The translations under genes and the position numbers were made by a program. The notes beneath the pieces were generated by a model. That model searched no databases and had not been told where the DNA came from. It was given only the letters and a program-made list of their open reading frames with translations. 25,761 nt of DNA, from positions 1-25,761 of the IMG/VR virus record IMGVR_UViG_3300035698_002613; one strand, 5' to 3'. Below, piece after piece: positions 1 through 7,613 of this stretch. Positions within the stretch are counted from its first letter, which is position 1; every line of letters begins with the position of its first letter. The stretch is from a virus.

Positions 1-2
1 AC

Positions 3-584
3 GACCTCCCGACAACGTGCCTCCTGTCTCATTACCACGATGACCATTCACACGCATACGAGAAGTTGACAGAGATGGGCGTGACGGTATTCGCTACACA
101 CCAGACGTTCACTGTCCTGCCCCCTGTAAAGCGTGGCCGGCGGTTGAAAGAGATCGTGCCAGATGAGCAGTTCACGGTTGGACCGTTCAAAGTTACTCCT
201 TTTTCAACCTCGCACGACGCCGAAGGATCGGTAGGATATGTCGTGGAGCAGGGCACGGATGCCCTATTGTTTGCGACCGATACCACGCACATCACAGAGC
301 AATGGGAAACACCGTTTACGCACATCGCCATTGAATGCAGTTGGGATCGGCAGAGCATCGTGGATGGACTCAACGATGGAAGTCTCAATAAGTTCTACGC
401 TGAACGGCTGACCCGGACGCACATGGAGAAAAGCCACACAATGCTCTACCTGAAGGAGTATTGCGACCTGTCACGCCTCAAGGAATTACATCTGATCCAT
501 ATGAGTGGTACGATGGACCGCGAGGCAGTCAAGGCAGAGTTTGAAGATGAATTTATGGTGCCAGTGACCATCTGTGATTCATGA
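3..584 (+). CDS. Metallo-beta-lactamase fold hydrolase (5' end outside window)
   Basis: The reading frame is open to the window edge, so the start is missing. The first residues contain SHYHDDH, the HxHxDH metal-binding motif of the metallo-beta-lactamase (MBL) superfamily. Later come a conserved His-Asp in STSHDAEGSVGY, an acidic metal ligand region in FATDTTH, and a terminal LHLIHMSG, which together match the YycJ/PhnP-like branch. Such enzymes hydrolyse phosphodiesters or nucleic acids using two metal ions. Phages often carry them near recombination genes, so a DNA-processing role is plausible, but the substrate cannot be read here. A TTG codon at 66 is in frame but lies inside the domain and is not the start. 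The fold call is strong; the role is inferred. Confidence 0.85.
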   Translation, partial: DLPTTCLLSHYHDDHSHAYEKLTEMGVTVFATHQTFTVLPPVKRGRRLKEIVPDEQFTVGPFKVTPFSTSHDAEGSVGYVVEQGTDALLFATDTTHITEQWETPFTHIAIECSWDRQSIVDGLNDGSLNKFYAERLTRTHMEKSHTMLYLKEYCDLSRLKELHLIHMSGTMDREAVKAEFEDEFMVPVTICDS

Positions 585-594
585 TTACGCTTCA

Positions 595-627
595 GGCTCG
601 GCCCCTCGTTGGGGTCGGGCCGCTTTT
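595..627 (+). terminator. Rho-independent terminator after the MBL gene
   Basis: An 11-bp stem (595-605 with 611-621, two G-U pairs) closes a 5-nt loop and is followed by GC and TTTT. It fills the gap between the MBL gene and the next gene, so the two are probably only partly co-transcribed. Confidence 0.75.
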
Positions 628-638
628 GAAAGTCTGCA

Positions 639-1106
639 ATGGCAAACAATAAATTCACATTCACCAAACAGAACCGCATCAGCGTCTTTGAACGATTCTC
701 TGAGATCGATTGGAAAGCGGTCGCAACATTCCTCGACGCATGGAAGCCAGGGCAGCGGGGCACGATTCAGATCACCAGGCAGGGCAAGAAGAAGTCTCCA
801 GAGCAGTTGGGGTATTATTACGCTATGATCTTACCAATAGCCTTTGACGACTTCACAGATGATCATGGCGTAGCTCTGAATATGATGCTCGGCGAAAAGA
901 TGGTTACACTTCCACTGACTCAAACGAACGTAGATTGGTTTTTCAAGATTCAATATGCCGAGTTCAACAATGGCGAATACAAAGACAAGGCTGATATGAA
1001 TATGGAGGAATGCGCAGCCTTTGAAACGTATGTAATCAAGTGGCTGGCGACGTGGCGAAATGTCCACATACCACCGGCTGATAAAGATTGGCGTGAGAAA
1101 TTGTGA
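639..1106 (+). CDS. Phage hypothetical protein, possibly NinB-like
   Basis: A 155-residue soluble protein with no signal peptide or membrane segment. Residues 48-65 (KKKSPEQLGYYYAMILP) resemble the 'basic - S - xxQ - YY' stretch seen in NinB-type phage recombination proteins. The match is short and rests on memory of the family, so it is weak. The C-terminus is rich in Trp and charged residues. It lies just after an MBL-fold gene and before several small genes, a place where phages often keep recombination genes. The start follows the terminator hairpin directly with only a weak GAAAG ribosome binding site. The coding call is firm; the function is unknown. Confidence 0.7.
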   Translation: MANNKFTFTKQNRISVFERFSEIDWKAVATFLDAWKPGQRGTIQITRQGKKKSPEQLGYYYAMILPIAFDDFTDDHGVALNMMLGEKMVTLPLTQTNVDWFFKIQYAEFNNGEYKDKADMNMEECAAFETYVIKWLATWRNVHIPPADKDWREKL

Positions 1107-1113
1107 GGTGACT

Positions 1114-1428
1114 ATGACTGACGAACCCAAAGGGAAATGGTATCAAGAATTGTGGTGGAGGATCGCAGGGTTATTTATTGTTCCGTATATGATATGGAAA
1201 TACGGTCTTCATGATGCTGCAAACATAATGGAAAAGCGGGCACGTGATGCGAGACGGGAATACGATGATATGATGAAATTACCCTACCCAGAAGACTGTC
1301 ACTTTTTCAACTCATGCAGCAAAGCAGGGGATGGCATGTGCCCACAAGACTGTGGCGCGTACCGAGAATGCACTTGCCGCATGCCACCGCTTGACGAAAA
1401 AGATCCATTTGATAAGGTGAAACCATGA
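1114..1428 (+). CDS. Small membrane-anchored Cys-rich protein
   Basis: A 104-residue protein. The start at 1114 is chosen because a GAGGTGACT ribosome binding site precedes it; an upstream in-frame ATG at 1060 lies inside the previous gene. Residues 10-30 (WWRIAGLFIVPYMIWKYG) form one likely membrane segment. A basic, acidic helix follows, then a Cys-rich tail (CHFFNSC, CPQDC, CTC) with about six cysteines that could bind metal or form disulfides. The family is not recognised. It overlaps the next gene by ATGA, which suggests coupled translation. Confidence 0.65.
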   Translation: MTDEPKGKWYQELWWRIAGLFIVPYMIWKYGLHDAANIMEKRARDARREYDDMMKLPYPEDCHFFNSCSKAGDGMCPQDCGAYRECTCRMPPLDEKDPFDKVKP

Positions 1429-1700
1429 GCATACCAGGCAAGAGCGATCAGAGTTCCCCTGAATGGCTGAAGTACCTTGAAGCGGTAAAGGCTGGCGAAC
1501 CCAATCCAGTGCGGATCTTCCATGTGTCATGGTGTGGCCGGGAGACTGTGCGGCCTAAATGCTCCAAGTGTGCGCACCATCTGAATCAGTACAACCGGGG
1601 CCGAGCGAAAGCCAGACAGGTTGCCCGGGTTGAATGGCGGGCCAGATATTTACTGGCACATCCAAAAAAACCCTGTACACCGAAGCTGAAGCAGTTATAA
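1425..1700 (+). CDS. Hypothetical basic protein with a CxxC motif
   Basis: A 91-residue basic protein starting in an ATGA overlap with the previous gene. The middle (CGRETVRPKCSKCAHH) has a Cys plus CxxC and His pattern that could hold a zinc ion, and the C-terminal half is rich in Arg and Lys (RGRAKARQVARVEWRAR), suggesting nucleic-acid binding. No family is recognised. A terminator lies shortly downstream, so this is the last gene of its small operon. Confidence 0.6.
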   Translation: MSIPGKSDQSSPEWLKYLEAVKAGEPNPVRIFHVSWCGRETVRPKCSKCAHHLNQYNRGRAKARQVARVEWRARYLLAHPKKPCTPKLKQL

Positions 1701-1750
1701 TTATGAGTATGAAAACACTAAATTCGACGAATATCTCACTCACTCTGAAT

Positions 1751-1810
1751 CCCTCACGGTTGGCCTTTTGGGCGTCGAATCCCTTTTCATCCAACCGTGG
1801 GGGCTTTTTT
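1751..1810 (+). terminator. Rho-independent terminator with a branched loop
   Basis: A 13-bp stem (1751-1763 with 1791-1803, one G-U pair) has a 27-nt loop containing a smaller GGG/CCC helix, and is followed by C and six Ts. It separates the first small-gene operon from the duplicated pair beginning at 1823. A short open frame at 1634-1819 runs through it and is not a gene. Confidence 0.8.
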
Positions 1811-1822
1811 ACGAGGTGAACA

Positions 1823-2122
1823 ATGTTGAAGGTTCTACAGATGTCCTTGACCGAGCTTGAGGACCAAATCGCAACCGACAATTTCAAGTCTCAAGGCGAT
1901 GTGTGTATGGCAATGTGGGCCATTTACACGAAACGGTTGTACACAAAATCCGGCACATTCAATATGTATCTGGGCGAGGTGTGGCACGTTCCGGTCAGCA
2001 CAGGATACAAACTGGTTGGATTGGTTGACGACTCCGTGGGTCAGTATGCTTCAGTTGGCCGGTCATACAAGCCCGAGATGCTTATCTACAACAGGCGAAT
2101 ACACCATGAGGAAACATCGTGA
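1823..2122 (+). CDS. HTH-like phage protein, short paralogue of the next gene
   Basis: A 99-residue protein with a GAGGTGAACA ribosome binding site. Its sequence aligns with the first ~85 residues of its downstream neighbour: both have LxELED near the N-terminus, a Trp region, a TF/EF-x-x-Y(L/V) segment, and end the shared part with a 'VD-x-(S/T)-VGQY' signature. The shared part (GEVWHVPVSTGYKLVGLVDD) resembles a helix-turn-helix. It lacks the zinc domain of its neighbour, so it is either a truncated duplicate or a single-domain partner. It overlaps the neighbour by ATGA-type coupling (2119-2122). Function is unknown; DNA binding is inferred. Confidence 0.7.
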   Translation: MLKVLQMSLTELEDQIATDNFKSQGDVCMAMWAIYTKRLYTKSGTFNMYLGEVWHVPVSTGYKLVGLVDDSVGQYASVGRSYKPEMLIYNRRIHHEETS

Positions 2123-2865
2123 GCAACATCAAGCAACTTACAATTCCAGAACTTGAGGACAGAGTTCGACAGCAGTACAGCAGATACCAGCAATTCAAAG
2201 AGGAAACCGGATACTCTTTGGCCGAGCTATGGCACCGGGCCACATGGAAGAAAACACACAGCGAGTTCGGCAAGTACGTGAATGAAGTCCTAGGCATCTC
2301 AAAGCAGACCGCCTACCGGATCATCGGAACGGTTGACAAGACCGTGGGTCAGTACGAAAAGAAGATGTTAAACCAGGAGCCATCTGTTCCAACTCGGAAC
2401 ACTTCCGGCGATATTGAGCCAGAAACGCCGAAACCAACAGGTTTGGAACAGGAGCAACCCCCTAAAATCCTGGTTTACAAGGATCATGAGGGACAGCAGA
2501 TCGAAGGTGAAATGGCTGAGCTTTTCCTGAGATATGATGCACAGGCAAAGGGGTGGCTTGCGATCATAAGCGACTTAAAGCTGACTATTAAGAGAGAAGC
2601 CACGAAAGATGACCCGGTCTGGAAGGGATTCGATCTGACGGATACTTTGGCAAAAATAGAGAAGATCAAGGCCAATATTAAGTTTTCAAGGCCATGGGCA
2701 ATGTGTCCTATATGCGGTGGTGACGGTGGGGTCAAGGGAAGCTGTGGCACATGCACTGATCCTGAACCATATGATCCAAAGAACCCAAAGGCCAAGAAGA
2801 CCAAGAAGGGCAGGGGTTGGTGTATCCATCAGCAGTATAGAACGATACCGGGGGATGAGAAATGA
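2119..2865 (+). CDS. HTH-like protein with C-terminal DnaJ-type zinc finger
   Basis: A 248-residue protein. Residues 1-90 are the paralogous HTH-like region (GKYVNEVLGISKQTAYRIIG), a central linker is rich in Pro and Glu, then a helical segment (about 120-190), and last a CPICGGDGG...CGTC zinc site near residue 195-215 followed by a Lys-rich tail ending in CIHQ. The CxxCxGxG form is like that of DnaJ-type zinc fingers. Together this suggests a DNA- or RNA-binding phage regulator or replication accessory protein. I do not recognise a named family. It overlaps both neighbours by 4 nt. Confidence 0.7.
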   Translation: MSNIKQLTIPELEDRVRQQYSRYQQFKEETGYSLAELWHRATWKKTHSEFGKYVNEVLGISKQTAYRIIGTVDKTVGQYEKKMLNQEPSVPTRNTSGDIEPETPKPTGLEQEQPPKILVYKDHEGQQIEGEMAELFLRYDAQAKGWLAIISDLKLTIKREATKDDPVWKGFDLTDTLAKIEKIKANIKFSRPWAMCPICGGDGGVKGSCGTCTDPEPYDPKNPKAKKTKKGRGWCIHQQYRTIPGDEK

Positions 2866-2999
2866 AACGGAAATGCGAAATGTGCGGCAAGTGTCGAGAA
2901 TGTGCAGACATTGAGGTGGCCTGGGATTGGGATGTTGAAAAACCTGACATATTTATTATTGTTGCGTGCAGCGAATGTGTCGAAAAACTGGAATATTGA
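2862..2999 (+). CDS. 45-residue Cys-rich zinc-ribbon-like microprotein
   Basis: A small gene starting in an ATGA overlap with the preceding stop. The product has cysteines at residues 5, 8, 11 and 14 and again at 36 and 39 (ACSEC), a pattern consistent with one or two zinc-binding knuckles. It is acidic overall, with a WDWD segment in the middle. No family is recognised. The overlap, spacing and cysteine pattern support it as real despite its size. Confidence 0.6.
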   Translation: MKRKCEMCGKCRECADIEVAWDWDVEKPDIFIIVACSECVEKLEY

Positions 3000-3017
3000 A
3001 AGAGCAAAGGTGTAATC

Positions 3018-3647
3018 ATGAGAGAGCAATTGTGTACAGAAGCGAAGTTTTTGGAGTGCGTAAAGACTCATACAGTAAAGGTCATAAGAGAGGACGGGGT
3101 AAACCGTCACCTCGCATTTAGACGGGATGATCATTCCTGTGGTTGGTTCGATATCATCACATGGCCGGGTAAACTGTGTATCTGTGGCGATTACGGCACA
3201 TATGTATTTACACGCATTGAAGATATGTTTGGATTCTTTGGCATGGATGACGCGGCAAAGAAATACAGCAAAGAAAGAGGGAACACGCTTTCAATCAATC
3301 CTGGGTACTGGTCCGAGAAGGTTATGGCTATGGACAAGAACCACAAGATTGAACGGTGGTCTGCGGATATGTTCAGAGAAGCGGTAAAGCAACACTTTGA
3401 TGACTACTTTGAAGACTCCGAAGATGACAGCAAGAAAGATAAAGTGTGGGAATCTGTCGAGTGGAATATTTTACGGGAAGCTGACAACGAACATGGTGCT
3501 GTGGTTGCAGTCCACGATTTTGACTGTGATGGATTCAATTTTTGCGATTTATTCGAAACTTCCGTGAATGAATATAGCTTTCATTATCTGTGGAACCTGT
3601 ACGCGATTGTGTGGGGCATTGAGAAATACAGGGAGGTGTCACCATGA
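3018..3647 (+). CDS. Conserved phage protein of unknown function
   Basis: A 209-residue soluble protein with an AAAGGTG ribosome binding site. The N-terminal half has a pattern I recall from many phages: a 'RHLAFRR' stretch, then ITWPG, GDYGTYVFTR and DMFGFF, close to residues 30-75. The remainder is acidic and rich in aromatic residues and ends with a Trp/Tyr-rich helix. No catalytic motif is visible. It overlaps the helicase gene by 4 nt, and such genes usually sit in replication or early regions, but its role is unknown. Confidence 0.75.
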   Translation: MREQLCTEAKFLECVKTHTVKVIREDGVNRHLAFRRDDHSCGWFDIITWPGKLCICGDYGTYVFTRIEDMFGFFGMDDAAKKYSKERGNTLSINPGYWSEKVMAMDKNHKIERWSADMFREAVKQHFDDYFEDSEDDSKKDKVWESVEWNILREADNEHGAVVAVHDFDCDGFNFCDLFETSVNEYSFHYLWNLYAIVWGIEKYREVSP

Positions 3648-5284
3648 GCGAACGAAACTATCAACTGCAGGCCAGAGAGAGAACGGCAGAGATATTTCGG
3701 ACAGAGCAATCAGCGCTGATTGTCATGGCGACCGGGACGGGCAAGACGCACGTCTTCAGCCACATCATAAATGAGACACCGGGCCGGGCGTTTGTCATGG
3801 CACACAGAACGGAGTTGATCAACCAGGCAGCGGATAAGATCACGGCAATTGTGGGGTGTGACGTTCAGATCGAAAAGGCGGAACAGTACGCATCCAGGCT
3901 ATACCCATCCAAGGTTGTGGTGGGTTCGGTCCAGACAATGGCGCGTGGCCGGTACGCGGACTTCAATCCGATGGACTTTAATCTGTTTGTACTTGACGAA
4001 GCACATCACGGCATAAGTGCCACGAACCGGATGGTGATTGATCATTTCGCCACGAACCCAGACTGCAAGATACTGGGAGTGACCGCCACACCGGACAGGA
4101 CGGACGAGAAGGCACTGGGTCAGGTGTTCAAAAATGTGGCGATGGATTACGGCATCTGCGATGGCATCAATGACGGGTGGCTTGTGCCGATTGAGCAGAA
4201 TGAGGTGTTCGTCGAGGGCCTGGACTTCTCAGGGATCAAGACTGCAATGGGCGACCTGGCGAACAACGAACTGGCCGCGATCATGGAGTTCGAACAGAAC
4301 TTGCACGAGGTGGCATCCAGTACGATCCAGATTGCAGGGGATCGCAAGACGCTGGTCTTCGCTGCATCGGTGGCGCAGGCCGAACGATTAGCAGAGATAT
4401 TCAACAGGCACCGGGCCCGCTGTGCGGATTACGTGACGGGGAAGACTGCCAAGGACATCCGCGCTGATATGTTCAAGAACTACGCGAGGAACAGATTTCA
4501 ATATCTGATCAACGTTGGCGTGGCGACTGAAGGATTCGACGACCCTGGCGTTGAGGTGGTCTGTATGGCACGACCGACAAAGAGCCGGTGTCTTTATACC
4601 CAGATGGCTGGAAGGGGCACACGGCCAGCAGGGGAGATCGCATACCAGTTGAATGAATGCGAGACACCTGCGGATCGACAAGAGATGATACGGCAGAGCA
4701 TGAAACCGAAAGTCGAAATCATAGACTTTGTGGGCAACTGTGGCCGACACAAGTTGGTCAACAGCGCTGATATCCTGGGCGGTAAGTATGACGACGACAT
4801 CGTTGAGCTTGCCAAGGTCGAGATCAGCCGGAAAGCCAGGGATGGCGAAAAGGTCGAGGTCATGTCTGAACTGCACAAGGCAGAGGCAGAACTTGCTAGA
4901 CGCCGCAAAGAAGCGGTGGAGGCTGCACAGAGGGGCAACCTAACGCTCAAGGCGGCGTTTAAAGTGCGCGGTGTCAATCCCTTTGACGCAATGGGGATCA
5001 TACCTGCACGAGTACCAGGGTGGGCAGAGGGCAAGGAATCTACCTCCAAGCAGATCGCATTCCTAAAGAAGATGAACGTTGACGCGGTGGGTATGAACTC
5101 GGGGCACGCATCCCAGTTGATTGGTGAGATCATTGAGAGGTCAAAGGGCAAGTGCCAATTCGGTAAGCACCTGGGCACGCCGTGGGAGAAAGTCCCTTGG
5201 GGTTACAAGCAATGGGCGCTCAAACAAACGTGGCTCAGAGCCAACGTGAGAGCAGAGATAATGGAATCACTTAAGAGGGCATAG
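3644..5284 (+). CDS. DEAH-box superfamily 2 helicase
   Basis: A 546-residue ATP-dependent helicase or translocase. Motif I is ATGTGKT at residues 29-35, preceded by YQLQARE, which resembles the Q-motif. Motif II is DEAH at 118-121. VTATPDRTD (near 150) is motif III-like, and ATEGFDDPGV and QMAGRGTR (near 290-325) are motifs V and VI of the second RecA domain. The C-terminal ~200 residues are helical with a long basic stretch and a conserved domain ending WLRANVRAEIM. This is the SSL2/UvsW-like group used by phages for fork remodelling or recombination; which of these it does here is inferred. It overlaps the gene before it and is followed 2 nt later by a zinc protein. Confidence 0.95.
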   Translation: MSERNYQLQARERTAEIFRTEQSALIVMATGTGKTHVFSHIINETPGRAFVMAHRTELINQAADKITAIVGCDVQIEKAEQYASRLYPSKVVVGSVQTMARGRYADFNPMDFNLFVLDEAHHGISATNRMVIDHFATNPDCKILGVTATPDRTDEKALGQVFKNVAMDYGICDGINDGWLVPIEQNEVFVEGLDFSGIKTAMGDLANNELAAIMEFEQNLHEVASSTIQIAGDRKTLVFAASVAQAERLAEIFNRHRARCADYVTGKTAKDIRADMFKNYARNRFQYLINVGVATEGFDDPGVEVVCMARPTKSRCLYTQMAGRGTRPAGEIAYQLNECETPADRQEMIRQSMKPKVEIIDFVGNCGRHKLVNSADILGGKYDDDIVELAKVEISRKARDGEKVEVMSELHKAEAELARRRKEAVEAAQRGNLTLKAAFKVRGVNPFDAMGIIPARVPGWAEGKESTSKQIAFLKKMNVDAVGMNSGHASQLIGEIIERSKGKCQFGKHLGTPWEKVPWGYKQWALKQTWLRANVRAEIMESLKRA

Positions 5285-5286
5285 TC

Positions 5287-5469
5287 ATGGCTGAGTGCAT
5301 AGGATGTGGCAAAGATCAACAATCTTGTGGTTGTGACAAGGATTGCTGCGTATGTGGTGAAAGCATGAAGTTGGAATGGGGCCTTGAATGGCCCGAGGGA
5401 GATATCTATTGTTGGGGATGTGCCCACGATAGAATATATAAACTTGAAGCACCAACCACAAAGGAGTAG
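5287..5469 (+). CDS. 60-residue zinc-ribbon microprotein
   Basis: A small gene immediately after the helicase, with a GAGGG ribosome binding site. It has cysteines in CIGCGKD, CGCDKDCCVCG and CWGC, so up to four CxxC pairs that could bind two zinc ions. It resembles small phage zinc proteins of unknown role. Its place between the helicase and the primase region suggests a replication accessory, but this is inference. Confidence 0.65.
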   Translation: MAECIGCGKDQQSCGCDKDCCVCGESMKLEWGLEWPEGDIYCWGCAHDRIYKLEAPTTKE

Positions 5470-5472
5470 AGT

Positions 5473-5697
5473 ATGGACGTTTACGAAGTGGTAAAAAAGC
5501 TGACCGGGCCAATCAATCCGGTAGGCGAATCAAACACCGACGATGCCAGGTTTGAGAACCTCAAACAGACCACCTATCTAGTTGAAAAGTTAATGGCTGA
5601 CATCGCAAGCGTGGCCGCAAATTCTGACAGGCAAGAGTTTTCAATGAAACGTGCGGGCAAGTACGCTCAGAAGTTCTATGGCGAATTACCGGAGTAG
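5473..5697 (+). CDS. Small conserved phage protein
   Basis: A 74-residue protein with a good AGGAGTAGAG ribosome binding site. The N-terminus (VYEVVKKLTGPINPVGESNTD) resembles a small phage protein I recall from replication regions, carrying a 'GPI-x-PVGE-x-N' motif followed by 'ENL' and a helical tail. No enzyme motif is present. It lies between the zinc microprotein and the primase with no gap, in the same operon. Confidence 0.65.
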   Translation: MDVYEVVKKLTGPINPVGESNTDDARFENLKQTTYLVEKLMADIASVAANSDRQEFSMKRAGKYAQKFYGELPE

Positions 5698-5701
5698 AGC
5701 A

Positions 5702-6538
5702 ATGCCCTGGACGAAAGCAACCAAAGACAACCACTGCCCCATCTGTTCTGCCCCTGATTGGTGTGCCTGGACCGAGAAGACCATCAAGTGTATGCGTGTT
5801 TCCGATGGATCATACAAGCAGGCCCATGACGCATCAGGGTTAGCGTATTTCCACAAGGTTGACGGTGCGGTTCAGGTCGAACATAAGCCAGTACCAAGGC
5901 CCAAACCTGTCAAGGACGTGTCAGCCCTGCACGCTAAGTGGGAGGGGCGGAACGTGGGGCGGTTGGGTGAGTTACTAGGAGTGAGCGTTCGGTCGCTCAT
6001 GCGGCTTCGTGCTGGATTTGACGGGGCGGCGTGGACCTTCCCGATGTTCACGGGTATGGGGGAACTTATAGGTGCGCGTAGGAGATATGAGAATGGAAAA
6101 CAGAAATCAGTTGCAGGCACCCACACCGGATTATTTGTACCCACGGACATTACGACGGACGATCTGTTTGTGGTTGAAGGCAGTTCGGATCTTGCTGCCT
6201 TGCTTGACATGGGGTTCGATGGCGTTGGTCGACCAAGCTGTTCTGGAGGAACCGAGTACATCCAGGCATATCTTGGCATCTTCAGACGGAACGTGATCAT
6301 CGTGAGCGACAACGACGAGTGGAAGTTCAGGCCAGACGGATCACGGTACAAGCCAGGCCAGGAGGGCGCAGAACGTTTGATGGATGCCATACTACCCCTG
6401 ACCCGTTCAGTGACGATTATCAAGCCTCCTCGCCATAAAGACATCCGGGCATGGTACAACGACGGAGCGACGCGGGAACAGGTCTTGAGATTAATCAAGA
6501 ACACGACAACATTCTATCCTGAAAAGGGGAAGTCATGA
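5702..6538 (+). CDS. Zinc-ribbon/Toprim primase-like protein
   Basis: A 278-residue protein. ATG at 5702 is chosen because GGAG sits just upstream and the protein then begins with a zinc site (C12, C15, C21, C30). The middle is less conserved. The Toprim domain lies at about 150-230: FVVEGSSD with E159, and IIVSDNDEW with the D203-x-D205 pair that holds Mg2+. This fits a phage DnaG-type or bacteriophage P4/T7-like primase that makes RNA primers. No helicase domain is fused, which fits the separate DEAH helicase upstream. No DNA polymerase is in the window. The shared operon with the helicase supports a replication role. Confidence 0.85.
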   Translation: MPWTKATKDNHCPICSAPDWCAWTEKTIKCMRVSDGSYKQAHDASGLAYFHKVDGAVQVEHKPVPRPKPVKDVSALHAKWEGRNVGRLGELLGVSVRSLMRLRAGFDGAAWTFPMFTGMGELIGARRRYENGKQKSVAGTHTGLFVPTDITTDDLFVVEGSSDLAALLDMGFDGVGRPSCSGGTEYIQAYLGIFRRNVIIVSDNDEWKFRPDGSRYKPGQEGAERLMDAILPLTRSVTIIKPPRHKDIRAWYNDGATREQVLRLIKNTTTFYPEKGKS

Positions 6539-6923
6539 AACCAAGACTACTTGACCTATTCTGCGGTGCTGGTGGGTGCCCCACTTATTGACCCGGTAAC
6601 GATATGCGGCCACCAATTCAGACTCAGCATGGGCAATGGGCAAATGGCAACTGCCAAGGCATAGGTTGTTTGAATCAAACATTCCGTTGAAATCAGAGCC
6701 GTGCAATCATACTCGAGGTTTGACAATAGGTATCTATGGCAATGGTACGAATCGTTACCATCTGGATAAACTTGGCCGGGGCATGACTGCTGAAGATAAA
6801 CGAGGCGCCATGAGAATCGACTGGATGACTGTCAAGGAACTATCTCAGGCCATCCCTCCTGCGTACACAGAATATATCGGAAAACAATTATTTTCTTCTT
6901 TACAACTACGCAGGGAAGGTTAG
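6535..6923 (+). pseudogene. Internally deleted C5-cytosine DNA methyltransferase
   Basis: The start codon overlaps the primase stop (ATGA) and encodes KPRLLDLFCGAGG, the AdoMet-binding motif I of Dcm-type C5 methyltransferases, but a stop follows at 6589-6591 after 18 residues. Directly after, in a second frame, comes DPVTICGHQFRLS, and in a third frame from 6636 come RHRLFESN, IGIYG, IDWMT and IPPAYTEYIG, which are the closing motifs of phage Dcm proteins. The catalytic PCQ loop and most of the middle (roughly 100 residues, judged from the family) are missing. The protein is therefore broken by deletion plus at least two frame changes. It cannot methylate DNA as it stands. A sequencing or assembly error could explain a frameshift but not the large deletion. 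Confidence 0.85.
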
Positions 6924-6968
6924 TATTGAACGTATGGTTTCGCCGACTAAAAAACATACAAAACAATT

Positions 6969-7011
6969 ACCCTCGCACCGGGATTCTGGCGAAACCTGCG
7001 AGGGTTTTTTT
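6969..7011 (+). terminator. Rho-independent terminator after the methyltransferase remnant
   Basis: An 8-bp stem, CCCTCGCA (6970-6977) with TGCGAGGG (6997-7004), is flanked by A6969/T7005 and followed by seven Ts. It closes the replication operon just after the methyltransferase remnant. Confidence 0.8.
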
Positions 7012-7235
7012 ACGCGCATTATCGGGGCTCCGTCATACTCGGATAGACCCATGCACCAGCGGGTAGGGAACGACCCGAATGACATGCGGTGGATTAAGCA
7101 GGGTGAAACTCCCATGCCCCGACCATTTACATCTATTCTGCCCCGGCTGCGACATCGTGAAGGTTCGGTTATAACAAGTGGCCCAACCTGTCAACGCTGG
7201 GGCTTTATATTAACCAATTCAAAAGGAGTAAGATT
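7012..7235 (+). other. Non-coding gap with long-range pairing and a terminator-like hairpin
   Basis: About 220 nt with no convincing gene. TCGGGGC (7022-7028) is complementary to GCCCCGA (7126-7132) across a structured segment holding ACCC/GGGT and GGG/CCC helices. Nearer the next gene, AGGTT/AACCT and GCCC/GGGC arms are followed by TTTAT. An open frame (6934-7239) crosses it but has no ribosome binding site and an odd composition. It could be a small RNA or a long leader of the DUF6948-like gene; neither is shown. Confidence 0.4.
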
Positions 7236-7613
7236 ATGATTGTAGATGGAGTTGAATACGTCAAAAAAGACACTATGCCAGAAGTAACGTGGACGGGCGA
7301 CGAAAGCATTGCAATGAGAATGCAAGGCAAGGCGGTAATCGTTCGATCACGCAATGAAGGAATCAACGCAGGCATTGTTGTTCTGGCTGATGAGACAGGT
7401 GTCGAACTGAAGCAGTGCAGACGCATCTGGTATCACAAGCCCAAAGACGCGACACTGGCGTGGTATGAGGGCGTGTCAGTAAGTGGTCTTCACGCTGACT
7501 CAAAAGTTTCTGGCACTGTTGATACAAAAGTCATCGTCGAAGCTTATTCCATTACGGTCTGCCAGGACTCAGCTTTCAAGTCAATTATGGAGCATCCCAA
7601 TGTTAAGAGTTAA
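7236..7613 (+). CDS. DUF6948-like phage protein
   Basis: A 125-residue protein with a strong AAAAGGAGTAAGATT ribosome binding site. The central sequence VIVRSRNEGINAGIVV, then RIWYHKPKD, WYEGVSVSGL and SKVSGTV, with a VEAYSITVC tail, matches a phage family I recall as DUF6948. Function is unknown; the fold is probably beta-rich. The last ~14 nt overlap the start of a Gly-Tyr-Ser repeat gene, so the two are probably made together. It may assemble with, or act alongside, the repeat protein. Confidence 0.75.
   Translation: MIVDGVEYVKKDTMPEVTWTGDESIAMRMQGKAVIVRSRNEGINAGIVVLADETGVELKQCRRIWYHKPKDATLAWYEGVSVSGLHADSKVSGTVDTKVIVEAYSITVCQDSAFKSIMEHPNVKS

Noticed and set aside
574-828. 84-residue open frame over the first terminator
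   Set aside because: It crosses the terminator and runs in another frame through the well-supported gene at 639.
1634-1819. 61-residue open frame across the second terminator
   Set aside because: It contains the terminator and has no ribosome binding site.
4388-5178. Long minus-strand open frames within the helicase gene
   Set aside because: They are shadows of a strongly supported helicase; no start signals or motifs.
6719-6747. TTGACA with a 17-bp spacer as a promoter
   Set aside because: The matching -10 (TGGTAC) is poor and it lies inside the methyltransferase remnant.
6934-7239. 101-residue open frame between the methyltransferase relic and the DUF6948-like gene
   Set aside because: It runs through a strong terminator, has no ribosome binding site and overlaps the next start.
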